Shown here: one piece after another, positions 9,165 to 18,968 of the stretch
How positions within the stretch are numbered: the first letter of the stretch is position 1
How the letters are laid out: each line of letters starts with the position of its first letter
Source of the DNA: CAYMUR01 sp964393615
GTDB lineage: Bacteria > Planctomycetota > Planctomycetia > Pirellulales > Pirellulaceae
Direction of reading: 5' to 3'
Assembly (NCBI GenBank): GCA_964393615.1
Contig: CAYMUR010000016.1
Coordinates: 1 to 64,000 of the forward strand
Length of the DNA: 64,000 nt
The notes under the pieces: model-generated
Seen by the model: the letters and a program-made list of their open reading frames with translations, nothing else
Database searches by the model: none
What the model was told of the DNA's origin: nothing
Position numbers and translations under genes: made by a program

Positions 9165-9407
9165 TCACGGTGCTTGTTCGCCTTCCAGCGCCTGACCTGC
9201 CTTGTACTGTTCCATAGCGGCGGCTTCACGCGCCAGAGTGAATTCTGGACCGTGTGGAAAATATTGAATGTCGTCGTAATGATACCAGGGACTGGGTAAT
9301 GTCTGGCCCGCAATGTCGACTTGACAACCGGTAGCCAGGAGAATCAATCCTGCTGCCAGCAGGAAAAAACAGCGTTCCTTCGTCGTTTTGGTAAGATTCG
9401 ATCCCAT
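9165..9407 (-). CDS. Small predicted lipoprotein
   Basis: This 80-residue protein has a basic n-region (TKTTKER), a hydrophobic core (CFFLLAAGLILLATGC) and a lipobox-like LATGC, so it is probably lipidated and anchored in a membrane. The mature part, with GQTLPSPWYHYDDIQYFP and an Ala/Glu-rich end, resembles a short family I associate with planctomycete genomes, of unknown role. GGGAGG nine bases upstream supports the ATG at 9407 over the TTG at 9410. The gene is divergent from the TPR-CHAT gene. Confidence 0.75.
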   Translation of the reverse strand: MGSNLTKTTKERCFFLLAAGLILLATGCQVDIAGQTLPSPWYHYDDIQYFPHGPEFTLAREAAAMEQYKAGQALEGEQAP

Positions 9408-9690
9408 CAATTTGGACCTCCCAGTGCAGAGATATACGAGGCGACCGCGTCAGTGCGGCGCAATCGTTGTAATCGTTATCGGTTGACTGATTGATTCTGT
9501 TTAGCTTAATTCTCAACCTCGCTGAATTGTTGCAAATCCGCTATCATGAGGGGTGTGGTTGGGCCAGTGTGCCGCGCTCATTGGGTGCTGACAAGATTTG
9601 AGTGACCGTACCCAACTGATTTTTCCGAATCTGGTTGATGCTTGATGGAGGCGGTTGCAAGCGAATCTTTTTGGAACCGAGGATTTTTTG

Positions 9691-12600
9691 ATGATTTTAC
9701 CCGGCCCCCAGCAAGAGAAAGCCTGTCGGCAGTGGACATGGTCTATGATTTTTCTGCTGCTAGCGTTCCATCTATGGCTACCCTCGGCAACTGCACAACG
9801 TGTTCCGTCCAAATCGGTACCGGGACCGCGCTATTATGCGGCTTTTCATGATTATTTTCGCGGTGATTACGCGGACGCTTTACGTTCGTTCCGGAGTGCT
9901 GCCCGCCAGGGTGTTTTCAGTTCTTTAGGTCGTTGGGTGGATGCGATTTGCTATCACACCATGCTCGGTGAATGCTACTATCACATGGGCAATCTTCCAC
10001 AGGCGCTGGAACAATATGACGCTGCCGTGCGGGTTTATTTGTCGCAGAAAGATTGGATGCACCGCGTACAATTCCCACCTCGAATTGAGCCAACCCGCAC
10101 CCGGCGCATGGACATTCAGTGGGGTATTTCCAAACGCCAGACTATCGTTGGTAGAATTCCCAAATCAATGCTTACTGGTCAGGGACGTTTGGACAATGAT
10201 GCTGTGGTTAAACTGGGAGGGGTGGTAGCTCTGCCGCAACTGGTTTCTTTACAAGTTACCGAAGTGTTGCGGTGTTTAGCTCTGGCGATTCGAAGACGGA
10301 CTGAATTAATGGGGCCTTCGTGTCGGTACGATCAGTTGACAGGACAACTCGTCCAGGCATTGAGTACACGACCGGCGCCTCCCAATCATTGGTCACAGGG
10401 TTGGATCGACGCATTGCTTGGCCTGGCATTTCTTGGTGCGGATCAAAAAGATCAGGGGATCGAACGGTTGCAACATGGCATTGTACTGGCGGGTAAATTT
10501 GACCATCCGCTGACTCCGACTGTTTTGTTGGAGTTGGGCAAAGCCGCACTGGTCCGTGATCAACTGGAAAGGGCCTCTGACTTATTGTTGGAAGCGACCT
10601 ACATCGGTGCCTATTATGACCAAGTTGACGTGGTCTCCGAAGCGTTCCATTACGCATCGGTTGCGCACTTGGTTTCGAATCAAGCCGGTGTTTACCCACC
10701 TCTGGTCGCTGCTGAGAAATGGGCTCGCATCAACAATTTTGATGCGCTCAGGGGCTCCTTGTTGTTACTTGTTTCTGAACAACTGGCTTATCGTGAGGGA
10801 GTCGTCCAGGCGGAAGCTGTTTTGCGCAACGTGGGTACAGTCTTGGGACGCCGCGACATGCGCAACGGGCGGCTAGGGGCTCAATTCAGTTACCAAACCG
10901 CCGTGGTGCAATTTGAACGGGGGCGAACAACTGCGGGGGAAAAGTCTCTCCAAGCTGCCTTGGCTTGGTCACATCGATCCTCAAGGTGGTTGTTTCAGAT
11001 GGCACTGGCCGAGCGGTTTTACATCAATGGGGAAGTGACACCCCGCATTGCCGGCACCCTATTTGAAAGTGTCTTACGTGAGCCGACTGCCGGGGATTGG
11101 GTCAACCAACCTTTTGAAACGCTCAGTGTGGTCACCTCACCGGCTATTTCTGCCTGGTCGCATTGGTTTTCGATCATGTATGAGAATAAACAATTTGAGA
11201 AGGCGTTTGAGATTGCCGATCAAATCCGTCGACGGCGATTTAATGCTTCGTTACCCCTGGGAGGGAGATTACTCGCGCTTCGATGGTTGTTGGCAGGTCC
11301 CGAAGAACTCTTGAGTGCAGACGCACAATTACAACGTCAGGACTTGTTTGTGAAATATCCGGTTTACGCGGAATTGGCAGAACAAGTGGCCCTGTTGCGG
11401 CAAACGATTGCGGACCAAACACTGGAGGCGAGTGATGTAGAAACGACACGTAGACTGACTGAGCATTTTGAAGAGTTGGAGACCCTGTCCGAAAGGCAAG
11501 AAGAGATCCTGCGTCGCTTGTCACTTCGTCGGGAACCATCGGAGTTTTCATTTCCTCCGCAAAGAACGGTCGCTGCCATTCGTGACCAGTTGCGGGACAA
11601 CCAACGTGTCGTCGTGTTTTTTGCTGCGGAACACAAGCTATTTGCCTTCTCTATGACCAAAGGGACATACTCCCAATGGGTCGTCAAGTCGCCTGATAAA
11701 ATTTCCAAGGCAACGGCCAAACTGTTACGAGAATGGGGGAATTTTGGAAAGAATGGTCAACTCAAAAAAGAATTATTACAAAGCGATGATTGGAAACAAA
11801 TTGCTGCACAGCTGATGCAGTGGCTGTTTCCAGAAGACGCACTAAGCGACTGGGATTCCATTGACGAATTAGTGATCGTGCCAGATGGAACGTTGTGGTA
11901 TTTGCCATTTGAAGCCCTTCAACTGGAACAAGAGGGGCAATATCGTCCGTTAATTTCAACGGTTCAAATTCGCTACGCGCCGACCATGTCTCTGGTCCAT
12001 CCTCGTGACCATTCGATTGGACCAGTGCAGCAGGTAGCCCTGGTACCGGGAAAGATTCACAGTCGAGATAATCAGGAATCGGTTGATGCTGCCATTGAAC
12101 AACTGACAGCGATGGAACATCAGACATACTTGTTGCAACTGCCATTGTTGGCGCCAACTCGATTTACCTCTCCTTTTCGAGACCAGTTGATTGTGCTCCG
12201 GGACATTACTGATACGAAGAAAATTCCGTACGGCTGGTCTCCTGCTCAACTTGATTCTGGAAAACCAGGTAATTGTCTTTCGGATTGGGTTCAACTACCG
12301 TGGGGCGCACCAGCCCAGGTGTTACTACCTGGATTTCACACAGCTGCCGAAGACGGATTAAAACGTCTTACGACAAATAACGGAAACGATCTTTTTCTGA
12401 CGACGTGCGGTTTGATGGCTGCAGGTTCACGGACGGTCCTGTTGAATCGTTGGCGAACCGGTGGTCAAACCGCCTATGACCTGGTCGTTGAATTTGCACG
12501 GGAGCTTCCATTTTCTGATGCTGCTGCCGCATGGCAACGTAGCGTTCAATTGGTACGCGGGTCAGAACTGAACCCTGAATTAGAACCTCGTATTCGTTGG

Positions 12601-12717
12601 CCGCAGGATACGGATACAGCAATCAACGCAGAACACCCCTTTTTTTGGGCCGGATCCCTGCTTATCGATACTGGTTCACGTCCCAAAGTGGCTGAGGAAG
12701 CTGCTGCTGCTAATTAG
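9691..12717 (+). CDS. Exported TPR protein with C-terminal CHAT (caspase-like) domain
   Basis: The 1008-residue product begins with a signal-type segment (WSMIFLLLAFHLWLPSATAQ). The ATG at 9691 follows GAGG and is preferred over the TTG at 9655. Residues about 45-560 are TPR-like helical pairs (ALRSFRSAARQGVFSSLGRW; MLGECYYHMGNLPQALEQYD). From about 700 to 985 the sequence follows the CHAT fold: a strand-turn-strand ELVIVPDGTLWYLPFEAL, a histidine in LLPGFHTAAE (about H883), a cysteine in LFLTTCGLMAAG (about C906), then the RTVLLNRWRTGG segment. H883 and C906 match the catalytic dyad positions of CHAT proteases, so activity is plausible. Most described CHAT proteins are cytoplasmic; this one appears exported. 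Substrate and partners are unknown. Confidence 0.85.
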   Translation: MILPGPQQEKACRQWTWSMIFLLLAFHLWLPSATAQRVPSKSVPGPRYYAAFHDYFRGDYADALRSFRSAARQGVFSSLGRWVDAICYHTMLGECYYHMGNLPQALEQYDAAVRVYLSQKDWMHRVQFPPRIEPTRTRRMDIQWGISKRQTIVGRIPKSMLTGQGRLDNDAVVKLGGVVALPQLVSLQVTEVLRCLALAIRRRTELMGPSCRYDQLTGQLVQALSTRPAPPNHWSQGWIDALLGLAFLGADQKDQGIERLQHGIVLAGKFDHPLTPTVLLELGKAALVRDQLERASDLLLEATYIGAYYDQVDVVSEAFHYASVAHLVSNQAGVYPPLVAAEKWARINNFDALRGSLLLLVSEQLAYREGVVQAEAVLRNVGTVLGRRDMRNGRLGAQFSYQTAVVQFERGRTTAGEKSLQAALAWSHRSSRWLFQMALAERFYINGEVTPRIAGTLFESVLREPTAGDWVNQPFETLSVVTSPAISAWSHWFSIMYENKQFEKAFEIADQIRRRRFNASLPLGGRLLALRWLLAGPEELLSADAQLQRQDLFVKYPVYAELAEQVALLRQTIADQTLEASDVETTRRLTEHFEELETLSERQEEILRRLSLRREPSEFSFPPQRTVAAIRDQLRDNQRVVVFFAAEHKLFAFSMTKGTYSQWVVKSPDKISKATAKLLREWGNFGKNGQLKKELLQSDDWKQIAAQLMQWLFPEDALSDWDSIDELVIVPDGTLWYLPFEALQLEQEGQYRPLISTVQIRYAPTMSLVHPRDHSIGPVQQVALVPGKIHSRDNQESVDAAIEQLTAMEHQTYLLQLPLLAPTRFTSPFRDQLIVLRDITDTKKIPYGWSPAQLDSGKPGNCLSDWVQLPWGAPAQVLLPGFHTAAEDGLKRLTTNNGNDLFLTTCGLMAAGSRTVLLNRWRTGGQTAYDLVVEFARELPFSDAAAAWQRSVQLVRGSELNPELEPRIRWPQDTDTAINAEHPFFWAGSLLIDTGSRPKVAEEAAAAN

Positions 12718-13159
12718 GGGCCGGGTGGGCCAATCGAGGCTCGTTGATTTGCCATAAGATGGTTCGTGAGCAGAGAAATTCTCAGAGAGCAGCCGATTTT
12801 GCACCCCGCTAATGGCGATTTGTCGATGCTTGGCGAAGCGGTATTTTTCACGGTTGGACCGTTCGTCACTCGGAGGTGTTTCATCTTTGGTATCTATAGA
12901 AATAACCATGACTTGTGTCAAAAATGGCAGGTGGATGGCGCTGTGTGGAGCTGTTTTGAAATCCGAAATACATGCTATTTGACAGTGCATGGGACCATAA
13001 ATTTTTTTCGAAAAGCGGAACCTTTTGAGGTGTTCGAGTGTTAAAGAATCAAGGGGCAGGGGGTATATCGTAGCCGGTTGATCCTATGGTGCCCTGGAGT
13101 GGATCGTAAATGTGACATCGTCTTCGATTTTCCAACCAGTCCTCTCAGTGGGCGAGAGC
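12718..13159 (+). other. Intergenic region upstream of the DUF1549 gene
   Basis: No convincing gene is present. The open frames here have no recognisable family and no good ribosome binding site. A purine-rich GGCGAGAG just before 13160 is the ribosome binding site of the next gene. No clear terminator follows the CHAT gene. Confidence 0.45.
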
Positions 13160-14803
13160 ATGAACAGGTCGATTTTTACAAACTGGATCGTGGGGTTTCT
13201 CACATTGGTTGGTTGCTGGCAGCTGCCGAGCTTGGCTTATTGCGAAGTGGTGGTTGAATCGGCTTCAAGTCGTGTGGACCGAATGTTATCAGAGGAAATC
13301 TTTGCGCCACTTTCACCGGGAGAGTTAGCACCTCTAACCGACGATTTGACATTTCTGCGCCGCGTCTGGTTAGACTTGCTGGGCAAGATACCTCCTCCGG
13401 ATGAGATGACAGCGTTTGAACGATCGCGAGATCCACAGAAACGCGGCAAGCTGGTCGATCGTCTTTTGGACGATCCTGATTTCGGTCGCAATTGGGGACG
13501 TTATTGGCGTGACGTGATTTTGTATCGACGTACCGAAGAACGCGCAATGGCTACGAGTTCTATTCTGACAGAGTACCTGGCCCAGCATTTGCAAATGAAT
13601 ACGGGCTGGGACCAGATTGCCCGCGAGTTTATCACCGCGACCGGTGAAGTGAGACAGCATGGGAATACGGGGATCATCATGGCACAAGCTGGTGAACCAG
13701 AAAACGTGGCTGCCGAAGTAGCACGGATTTTCATGGGTATTCAAATCCAGTGTGCACAGTGTCATGATCATCCCTACGATGGCTGGAAGCGTCAGCAATT
13801 TCATGAATTGGCGGCCTTCTTTCCACGCGTCGCAGTCCGTCGTGTCCGTACCATGGGAGAGCGTGGATTTCAGGTGGTGGCAGATGATCAACCGTTGCGG
13901 CGCCGCAAAAAAGGGAACCGTCGCGGGCGGGGGACGCTCGAACATTACATGCCTGACTTGGAGAATCCCACTGCTCCAGGCCAATTGATTCAACCAGCCC
14001 TTTTTACCACTGGACAAAAACTGGAAATGGGTGCCACGGATGTCAATCGCCGAGGCAAGCTTTCCCAGTGGTTAACTGCGCTCGACAATGAGTGGTTTTC
14101 CAAGGCGCTGGTTAACCGTATTTGGTCAGAGTTGGTGGGGGAAGGATTTGTCGAACCGATTGATGATTTGGGACCGGATCGCGAAGTGAATGCTCCACGG
14201 ACCTTTGATCGTTTGTCGACTGAATTTGCCCACAACGGTTATGACGTCAAATGGCTGTTTCGCACGATTATGGCAACAGCAGCTTACCAGCGCGAGAGCC
14301 GACCTCGCCGCCAGTCAGTAGAGCCGCCATTTACTGCCAATCGTCCACAACCTTTACGTTCCGATCAGCTGTTTGATGTGTTCCTGCAGGTTATGGATCG
14401 TGGGGAGTTGACACCGACAAGGAGGTCGCGCAAAAACATGGGCAAACGAGGGCGGAACAGTCCCCGAATGACTTTTCAAAAGGAATTTGGTTTTGATCCA
14501 AGCCAAGCGCGAAAAGAAGTAGTCGCATCTATTCCGCAAGCTTTAGTTTTGATGAATTCTCCACAGGTGAATCGTGCCATTCATGGTGGAAAACCGTGGG
14601 GTTTAGGAAAATGGTTGCGAGAAATAGTCAATGATCGAGAATTAGTGCAGCAACTTTATCTCCACTGTTTGGCCCGAGAACCTACTGCACAGGAAACAAA
14701 AATATGCGTCGCGTATGTAAAAGGAACAGGTGATCGGCGTGTTGCTTTTGAAGATATTTTGTGGAGCTTGGTCAACTCGTCTGAGTTTCGTTATCGGATT
14801 TAA
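13160..14803 (+). CDS. DUF1549/DUF1553 exported protein
   Basis: The 547-residue protein has a signal peptide (MNRSIFTNWIVGFLTLVG) and starts at an ATG preceded by GGCGAGAG; a GTG at 13112 is also in frame. The N-terminal half matches DUF1549 (FLRRVWLDLLGKIPPP, then WGRYWRDVI). It includes CAQCH at 198-202, a CxxCH heme-c-type motif, followed by DHPYDGW. The C-terminal half matches DUF1553 (WFSKALVNRIWSELVGEGFV, then HGGKPWG). Such proteins are strongly expanded in planctomycetes and are nearly always adjacent to a DUF1501 gene, as here. The usual N-terminal PSCyt1 cytochrome module is absent, making this a short form. The biochemical role is not established. Confidence 0.92.
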   Translation: MNRSIFTNWIVGFLTLVGCWQLPSLAYCEVVVESASSRVDRMLSEEIFAPLSPGELAPLTDDLTFLRRVWLDLLGKIPPPDEMTAFERSRDPQKRGKLVDRLLDDPDFGRNWGRYWRDVILYRRTEERAMATSSILTEYLAQHLQMNTGWDQIAREFITATGEVRQHGNTGIIMAQAGEPENVAAEVARIFMGIQIQCAQCHDHPYDGWKRQQFHELAAFFPRVAVRRVRTMGERGFQVVADDQPLRRRKKGNRRGRGTLEHYMPDLENPTAPGQLIQPALFTTGQKLEMGATDVNRRGKLSQWLTALDNEWFSKALVNRIWSELVGEGFVEPIDDLGPDREVNAPRTFDRLSTEFAHNGYDVKWLFRTIMATAAYQRESRPRRQSVEPPFTANRPQPLRSDQLFDVFLQVMDRGELTPTRRSRKNMGKRGRNSPRMTFQKEFGFDPSQARKEVVASIPQALVLMNSPQVNRAIHGGKPWGLGKWLREIVNDRELVQQLYLHCLAREPTAQETKICVAYVKGTGDRRVAFEDILWSLVNSSEFRYRI

Positions 14804-15040
14804 AAGTTGTCACGGAAATTGAAAAGAAAGGTGATGCAAGATGCAATAAAAATATTTGATGTTCCGCTGGTTGCTTTTTAGATGCAGTAAATTGCCTGAT
14901 GGTCGGAATGGAAATGGCCAAATGTGGTCACACCAAATAAAGAAACCTTTTGTTTGCCCTCAGTGATGATTGCTATGCCGAGCGAGTTGTGTTTGTATTC
15001 CTGGTGGTACTTGGCGATAAAAATGATGGAGTGAAATAAA

Positions 15041-16357
15041 ATGGCGAAGACAAACGGGAAAATTCAGTTTGATCGTCACACTGAGATATCGTTTCAGCGC
15101 GGCCTGGGTATGCAGCGTCGAGAGTTTCTTGGTGGTATTTCTACGGCTGCCGTAGCGACGGGCATGTTAAGCTGGTCGGAATTGATGACGGTTGAGGCGT
15201 CTCGCATACGAAAACGTGGGATGGCTTGCATCTTGTTGTGGATGAAGGGTGGGCCGAGTCAGTTTGAAACATTTTCTCCCAAGCCAGGTCATCGTAATGG
15301 GGGTGAAACAAAAGCAATTGCTACGTCGGTCCCCGGAATCCAATTGGCGGAGAACCTTTCAAGAACCAGTCGCATGATGAACGACATCTGTGTCGTCCGT
15401 TCAATGACCAGTAAGGAAGGTAGTCATCCACGTGCAAGTTTCCTTTTGCATACCGGCTACATACCTACTCCCAGTCTGCGACACCCAACGTTTGGGTCGG
15501 TCGTCACTCAGCAGCTTGGGGACTCTACTCATGATTTACCTGGATTTGTGCGTATTGGTCGCGGTGGACGTGGTGCGGTAGGCGCTGGCTTCCTGGGGGT
15601 TAAGTTTGATCCTTTCGTCGTCCCCAGCCCTGATCGAATCCCGAACAACACTGCATTACCGACAGAACGCCCCCGTTTTCAACGGAGAATGAATCTGTTG
15701 AGTCAATTGGAACGCCGTTCGTCAGTGGCGGCTATGAAAAAACAGATTCATGTGCAACGAGACTTGTACCAGCGGGCCACGAATCTTGTCCTCAGTCCCG
15801 ACATGAGTGCGTTTGACATACAGCAAGAGTCCCCAGCGGTGAGAAAAGCTTATGGGGATTCTGAATTTGGACAAGGATGTTTGTTGGCACGTCGTCTTGT
15901 CGAATCAGGGGTCACGTATGTCGAAGTCACCCATGGAAATTGGGATACGCACCAAGATAACTTTGTCCGTTCACAAGAGCTTTGTACGGCGTTAGACCGA
16001 CCTTATGCTCAGTTGTTGGAAGATCTGAAACAACGTGGCATGCTGGATCATACCCTGGTAATTCTGATGGGTGAGTTTGGTCGTACACCACGCATCAATC
16101 CACGTGCCGGTCGTGATCACTACCCCCGGGCATTTTCGGTTGCACTTGCTGGTGGTGGTGTGCGTGGTGGACAGGTCATTGGCGAAACGGATGCGGGTGG
16201 CGTCGAAGTGACCGAACGGCCTGTTACCGTAGCGGATCTGTACCAGACGTTTGCTCATGGACTTGGAATTGACGCAAATCATGAAAACATGACCCCCGTC
16301 GGGCGCCCCATCAAGATTGTCGAAGGCGGGGAAGTAGTCCGCGAAGCATTTCTTTGA
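15041..16357 (+). CDS. DUF1501 protein with Tat-like signal
   Basis: This 438-residue protein belongs to DUF1501, an alkaline-phosphatase/sulfatase-like superfamily. It carries a twin-arginine type leader (MQRREFLGG, Arg26-27) followed by AAVATGMLSW. Family features visible include ACILLWMKGGPSQFETFSPK, CVVRSMTSKEGSHP, VEVTHGNWDTH and VILMGEFGRTPRIN followed by GRDHYP. GGAGTGAAATAAA precedes the ATG at 15041; an internal ATG at 15110 would start directly at the RR motif. It lies 237 bases after the DUF1549 gene, on the same strand, in the standard planctomycete pairing; the two are presumed to work together in the cell envelope. Confidence 0.92.
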   Translation: MAKTNGKIQFDRHTEISFQRGLGMQRREFLGGISTAAVATGMLSWSELMTVEASRIRKRGMACILLWMKGGPSQFETFSPKPGHRNGGETKAIATSVPGIQLAENLSRTSRMMNDICVVRSMTSKEGSHPRASFLLHTGYIPTPSLRHPTFGSVVTQQLGDSTHDLPGFVRIGRGGRGAVGAGFLGVKFDPFVVPSPDRIPNNTALPTERPRFQRRMNLLSQLERRSSVAAMKKQIHVQRDLYQRATNLVLSPDMSAFDIQQESPAVRKAYGDSEFGQGCLLARRLVESGVTYVEVTHGNWDTHQDNFVRSQELCTALDRPYAQLLEDLKQRGMLDHTLVILMGEFGRTPRINPRAGRDHYPRAFSVALAGGGVRGGQVIGETDAGGVEVTERPVTVADLYQTFAHGLGIDANHENMTPVGRPIKIVEGGEVVREAFL

Positions 16358-16963
16358 GCAGGAGGTAAACGAAAAAAATTTTAGTTTTTGGATTTCGTAA
16401 TAAAAATTTTGGAAGCTTGGCAGAGCATTTTTTTCTGTGTGGTGCACACCGCAATGTCCAGCAAATAGCCCACACAATATCTCCCAGCTTGTTTGCACGG
16501 TCTATGTTAAACAATTGACCCATCTTGTGTATCCTGGTTTCTAATGCTGGCACTTTGGTCACGTCGCGGAGTTTGCCTGCAAGGAGCACGGCCCGAATTA
16601 CCACTGAATTTCCTATTAAGGCCATTCAATTTCTGCTGCTAGCACACAATCTCTTTGTCTCTGCGCGCAGCTGGGCAAAGCTGGCTCGTTTGCATCTGCC
16701 GCTACTTTTGGTCTGAGGCTCGTTGCCAAAAGTGTGGTATGGATGAATTTTTGGGTAGGTTCCTGGCCGGTCGTGGTGTGGATGGTTTTCCGTACCGCGC
16801 TCATCGGTTTGCCGTGCTAGCGTCTGGAATGATCTTAAAATGCTATTTACTTGAAAACGTGATTTGCATTATGAGTAACGCCATATAGGCGTTGATTCGG
16901 TCCCTTGTGGGATGTTACCCGGTTCGACGAGTCCAATTCCGCACGTTTTGGAGAAAGACGTAA

Positions 16964-17176
16964 ATGAACCGTTTGGTGGATGAATTTTTACAGGACGAGC
17001 AATGGAGTGAAGGAAATGATGACGATCGTGAGGAGGGAGGTAGCATGCCCGTCGGTCGGCATGCACGTGCACGAGCGGCTAGCAAGACAAGTTGGAAAAC
17101 ACGTCGTACTAGCAATCAACATTCAAAAAATCACGGCGGTATGCATCACCGCCGTCGCCGCCGAATACTCGATTGA
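16964..17176 (+). CDS. Possible small basic protein
   Basis: This 70-residue frame starts with an acidic helix-like half (MNRLVDEFLQDEQW) and ends in a very basic tail (KNHGGMHHRRRRRILD). GGAG nine to ten bases upstream of the ATG is a reasonable ribosome binding site. The polarity, acidic then basic, is unusual for a random frame, but I recognise no family. An overlapping frame starting at 16980 is an alternative. A GC hairpin at 17133-17155 lies inside the 3' part, so the region could instead be structured RNA. Confidence 0.35.
   Translation: MNRLVDEFLQDEQWSEGNDDDREEGGSMPVGRHARARAASKTSWKTRRTSNQHSKNHGGMHHRRRRRILD
17133..17155 (+). repeat. GC-rich hairpin
   Basis: ACGGCGG (17133-17139) and CCGCCGT (17149-17155) can pair over 7 bp around a 9-base loop. 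No T-run follows, so it is not a typical intrinsic terminator. Confidence 0.5.
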
Positions 17177-17337
17177 GTGATTGCTTTGATTTGGCAAAGT
17201 AATGAATGCGTTGGCGTAGCAAGGTTTGAAACACATCAAGCTATTTTTTGCAGTCAAATTTCCTGGCCCATTGTACTGTCAGTCGACGGACTCTCAACAA
17301 GCGGTCAATCTGGCAGACAAAAAAATGGTGTGACACA

Positions 17338-17367
17338 CTGGCTACAACATTGCTGGCTACAACATTG
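17338..17367 (+). repeat. Perfect 15-bp tandem duplication
   Basis: CTGGCTACAACATTG occurs at 17338-17352 and directly again at 17353-17367, in the region upstream of the PEP-CTERM gene at 17436. Confidence 0.95.
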
Positions 17368-17435
17368 GTTGTTAAACGGGTGATTTAGGGCGCCATCAAG
17401 GAAAACCTGAACTTCTAGTCTGGAGAAAAACATTG

Positions 17436-18238
17436 ATGAAATTTACTTGTGACTCAAAATACTGGTTAGTACGGACTTGGATCAGTGGACTCTTGTTTCT
17501 GGGCGCCGTAGATCAGGCTCTTGGCACGTTAGTACCTGTTGGGACCTACTCATTTGACGCAACGTTTTCCGAGGTGAACACGGGGTTGATGGCTTTTGAT
17601 GGTAACCAATTTGTAACCGTTACTGACTCGAATCAGTCGCGAGACACATTACGTATGCAATTGATAGATGACTCCGGAGTTTTGTTGCAGGACTATGCAG
17701 ATGCTACCTTTTCTATTATTTCGGGTTTTTCGGTGCAGTCGACGGTCGTCATAGATCGTGGTTCCAACGGAGTTGATTCGGGTGACAACATTTCCAGCCA
17801 GATTGGACCAGGAGTTTTTTCCTTTGTGGATTCTTACGACAAAATTNNNNNNNNNNTGACCACAGTGGTAATTCAGGTGGAATTATTGCTTCCAGCGGCG
17901 GCGGTTTGACGTTGATGCCCGGCCCAGGATTTGCCTTTGACAATACATTGGCAGTTCAGATATTGAATCCGGAGGGGTTGTCGATGGTGTTAACCGGAGT
18001 TAATAACACGGGAATTACGACCAGTGGCGAAGTGGAATTATTAATGAATGGCACCTCAACCGGGATCTTTAGTGCCACATTGAATCCCTTTAGCCTGTCC
18101 AAGGGAACCGTGATGCATTCGGGTGATCTTGTCGTGGTGCCGGAACCAGGAGCGTTAATTCTGTGGGTTGTTGCGCTGCTGATGTATGGTGTTGTGGCCT
18201 GTACCATTCTTGGTGGCAAGGCCAAAATGTTTTTGTAA
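17436..18238 (+). CDS. PEP-CTERM protein interrupted by an assembly gap
   Basis: The protein starts at ATG 17436 after TGGAGAAAAAC, with an export segment (WISGLLFLGAVDQALG). A beta-rich first part (PVGTYSFDATFSEVNTGLMA) runs to the 10-N gap at 17847-17856. After the gap the sequence continues in another frame (DHSGNSGGIIASSGGGLTLM) and ends in a PEP-CTERM signal, VVPEPGALILWVVALLMYGV, with basic residues. The two parts are complementary: one has the signal peptide, the other the sorting signal, and nothing else starts between them. The frame change is explained if the true gap length leaves remainder 2 on division by 3, instead of the 10 bases shown. The function is unknown; a surface or extracellular role is likely. 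Confidence 0.75.
17847..17856. other. Ten-base assembly gap
   Basis: Ten Ns lie inside the PEP-CTERM gene. Continuous coding on both sides requires a gap length of remainder 2 modulo 3, so the stated size is probably a placeholder. Confidence 0.9.
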
Positions 18239-18968
18239 CGTATGCTGTTTTTTGGCGTCGATCAGATTGTCCACGTTGCTGTGGGAGTGAACACGTTTAT
18301 TCCGAGCGTTTTAGGTGACACGAGCTGTGGCCGGTGCGTAACAATGTTTGTTCTCCAGGACCACAGGCTTGACCCGAACCATGCCTGGACGACCGGAAAA
18401 TTCTTTTCGCATTGGATAAATTGAGCGAAAGTCGTTGCATTTCTCGATAAGGGGTAGCGGAACGGAATATTCGGTGGTTTGGCATAGAACGTGCCCGTGA
18501 CACACGGATGAATCAGACGATTTTTCGCTGCACTGTTAAAAGCATGATCTTTGAGAAATCTTTTCTTTCCGGTCAAGGGAGACAATTTCTGAAGCAAATC
18601 CTTGATTTAACGAGGTAGGCCTACGGGTGGCTGTGAGAGAGCAATAAGCTACAGCCAAGTGGCAGACTTGAGGATGCGACAATGTTTATCCGGTAGTGGA
18701 CCATGGGAAATGAGCCTAAATCTGATGAAATTCAGCGATGCCAGAACCCTTTTTTGGCCGGATAGCACTCTTGTCAACGGGCGACGGATCAAGAATAATA
18801 CATCTTGGACTTCGTGAAAGGTGGCTGAACACCAGTGCCACAGTAGGTGGACCTCTCTCAGGATGCCTGATACGTGTCCCGTCGGATGTTCTGGATGGTA
18901 GCGGTCATGCCGAATGGTCCATTTTTCAACCATTTAAATCAGAGCGGTGTTAGTCAAGGAGAAAACAA
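18239..18968 (+). other. Intergenic region
   Basis: About 730 bases without a supported gene. Open frames on both strands are short and show no family features. AAGGAG at 18957-18962 is the ribosome binding site of the LRR gene. I see no clear terminator or RNA gene. Confidence 0.45.

Larger units (their letters stand above)
16358..17435 (+). other. Long intergenic region with one possible small gene
   Basis: About 1.1 kb separates the DUF1501 gene from the next PEP-CTERM gene. One small basic reading frame (16964-17176) is plausible and is listed separately. A 15-bp tandem duplication lies at 17338-17367. The rest shows no recognisable gene or RNA. Confidence 0.45.

Noticed and set aside
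13750..13775. Functional multi-heme cytochrome in the DUF1549 protein
   Set aside because: Only one CxxCH motif is present, and it is a constant feature of the DUF1549 family in which heme binding is not established.
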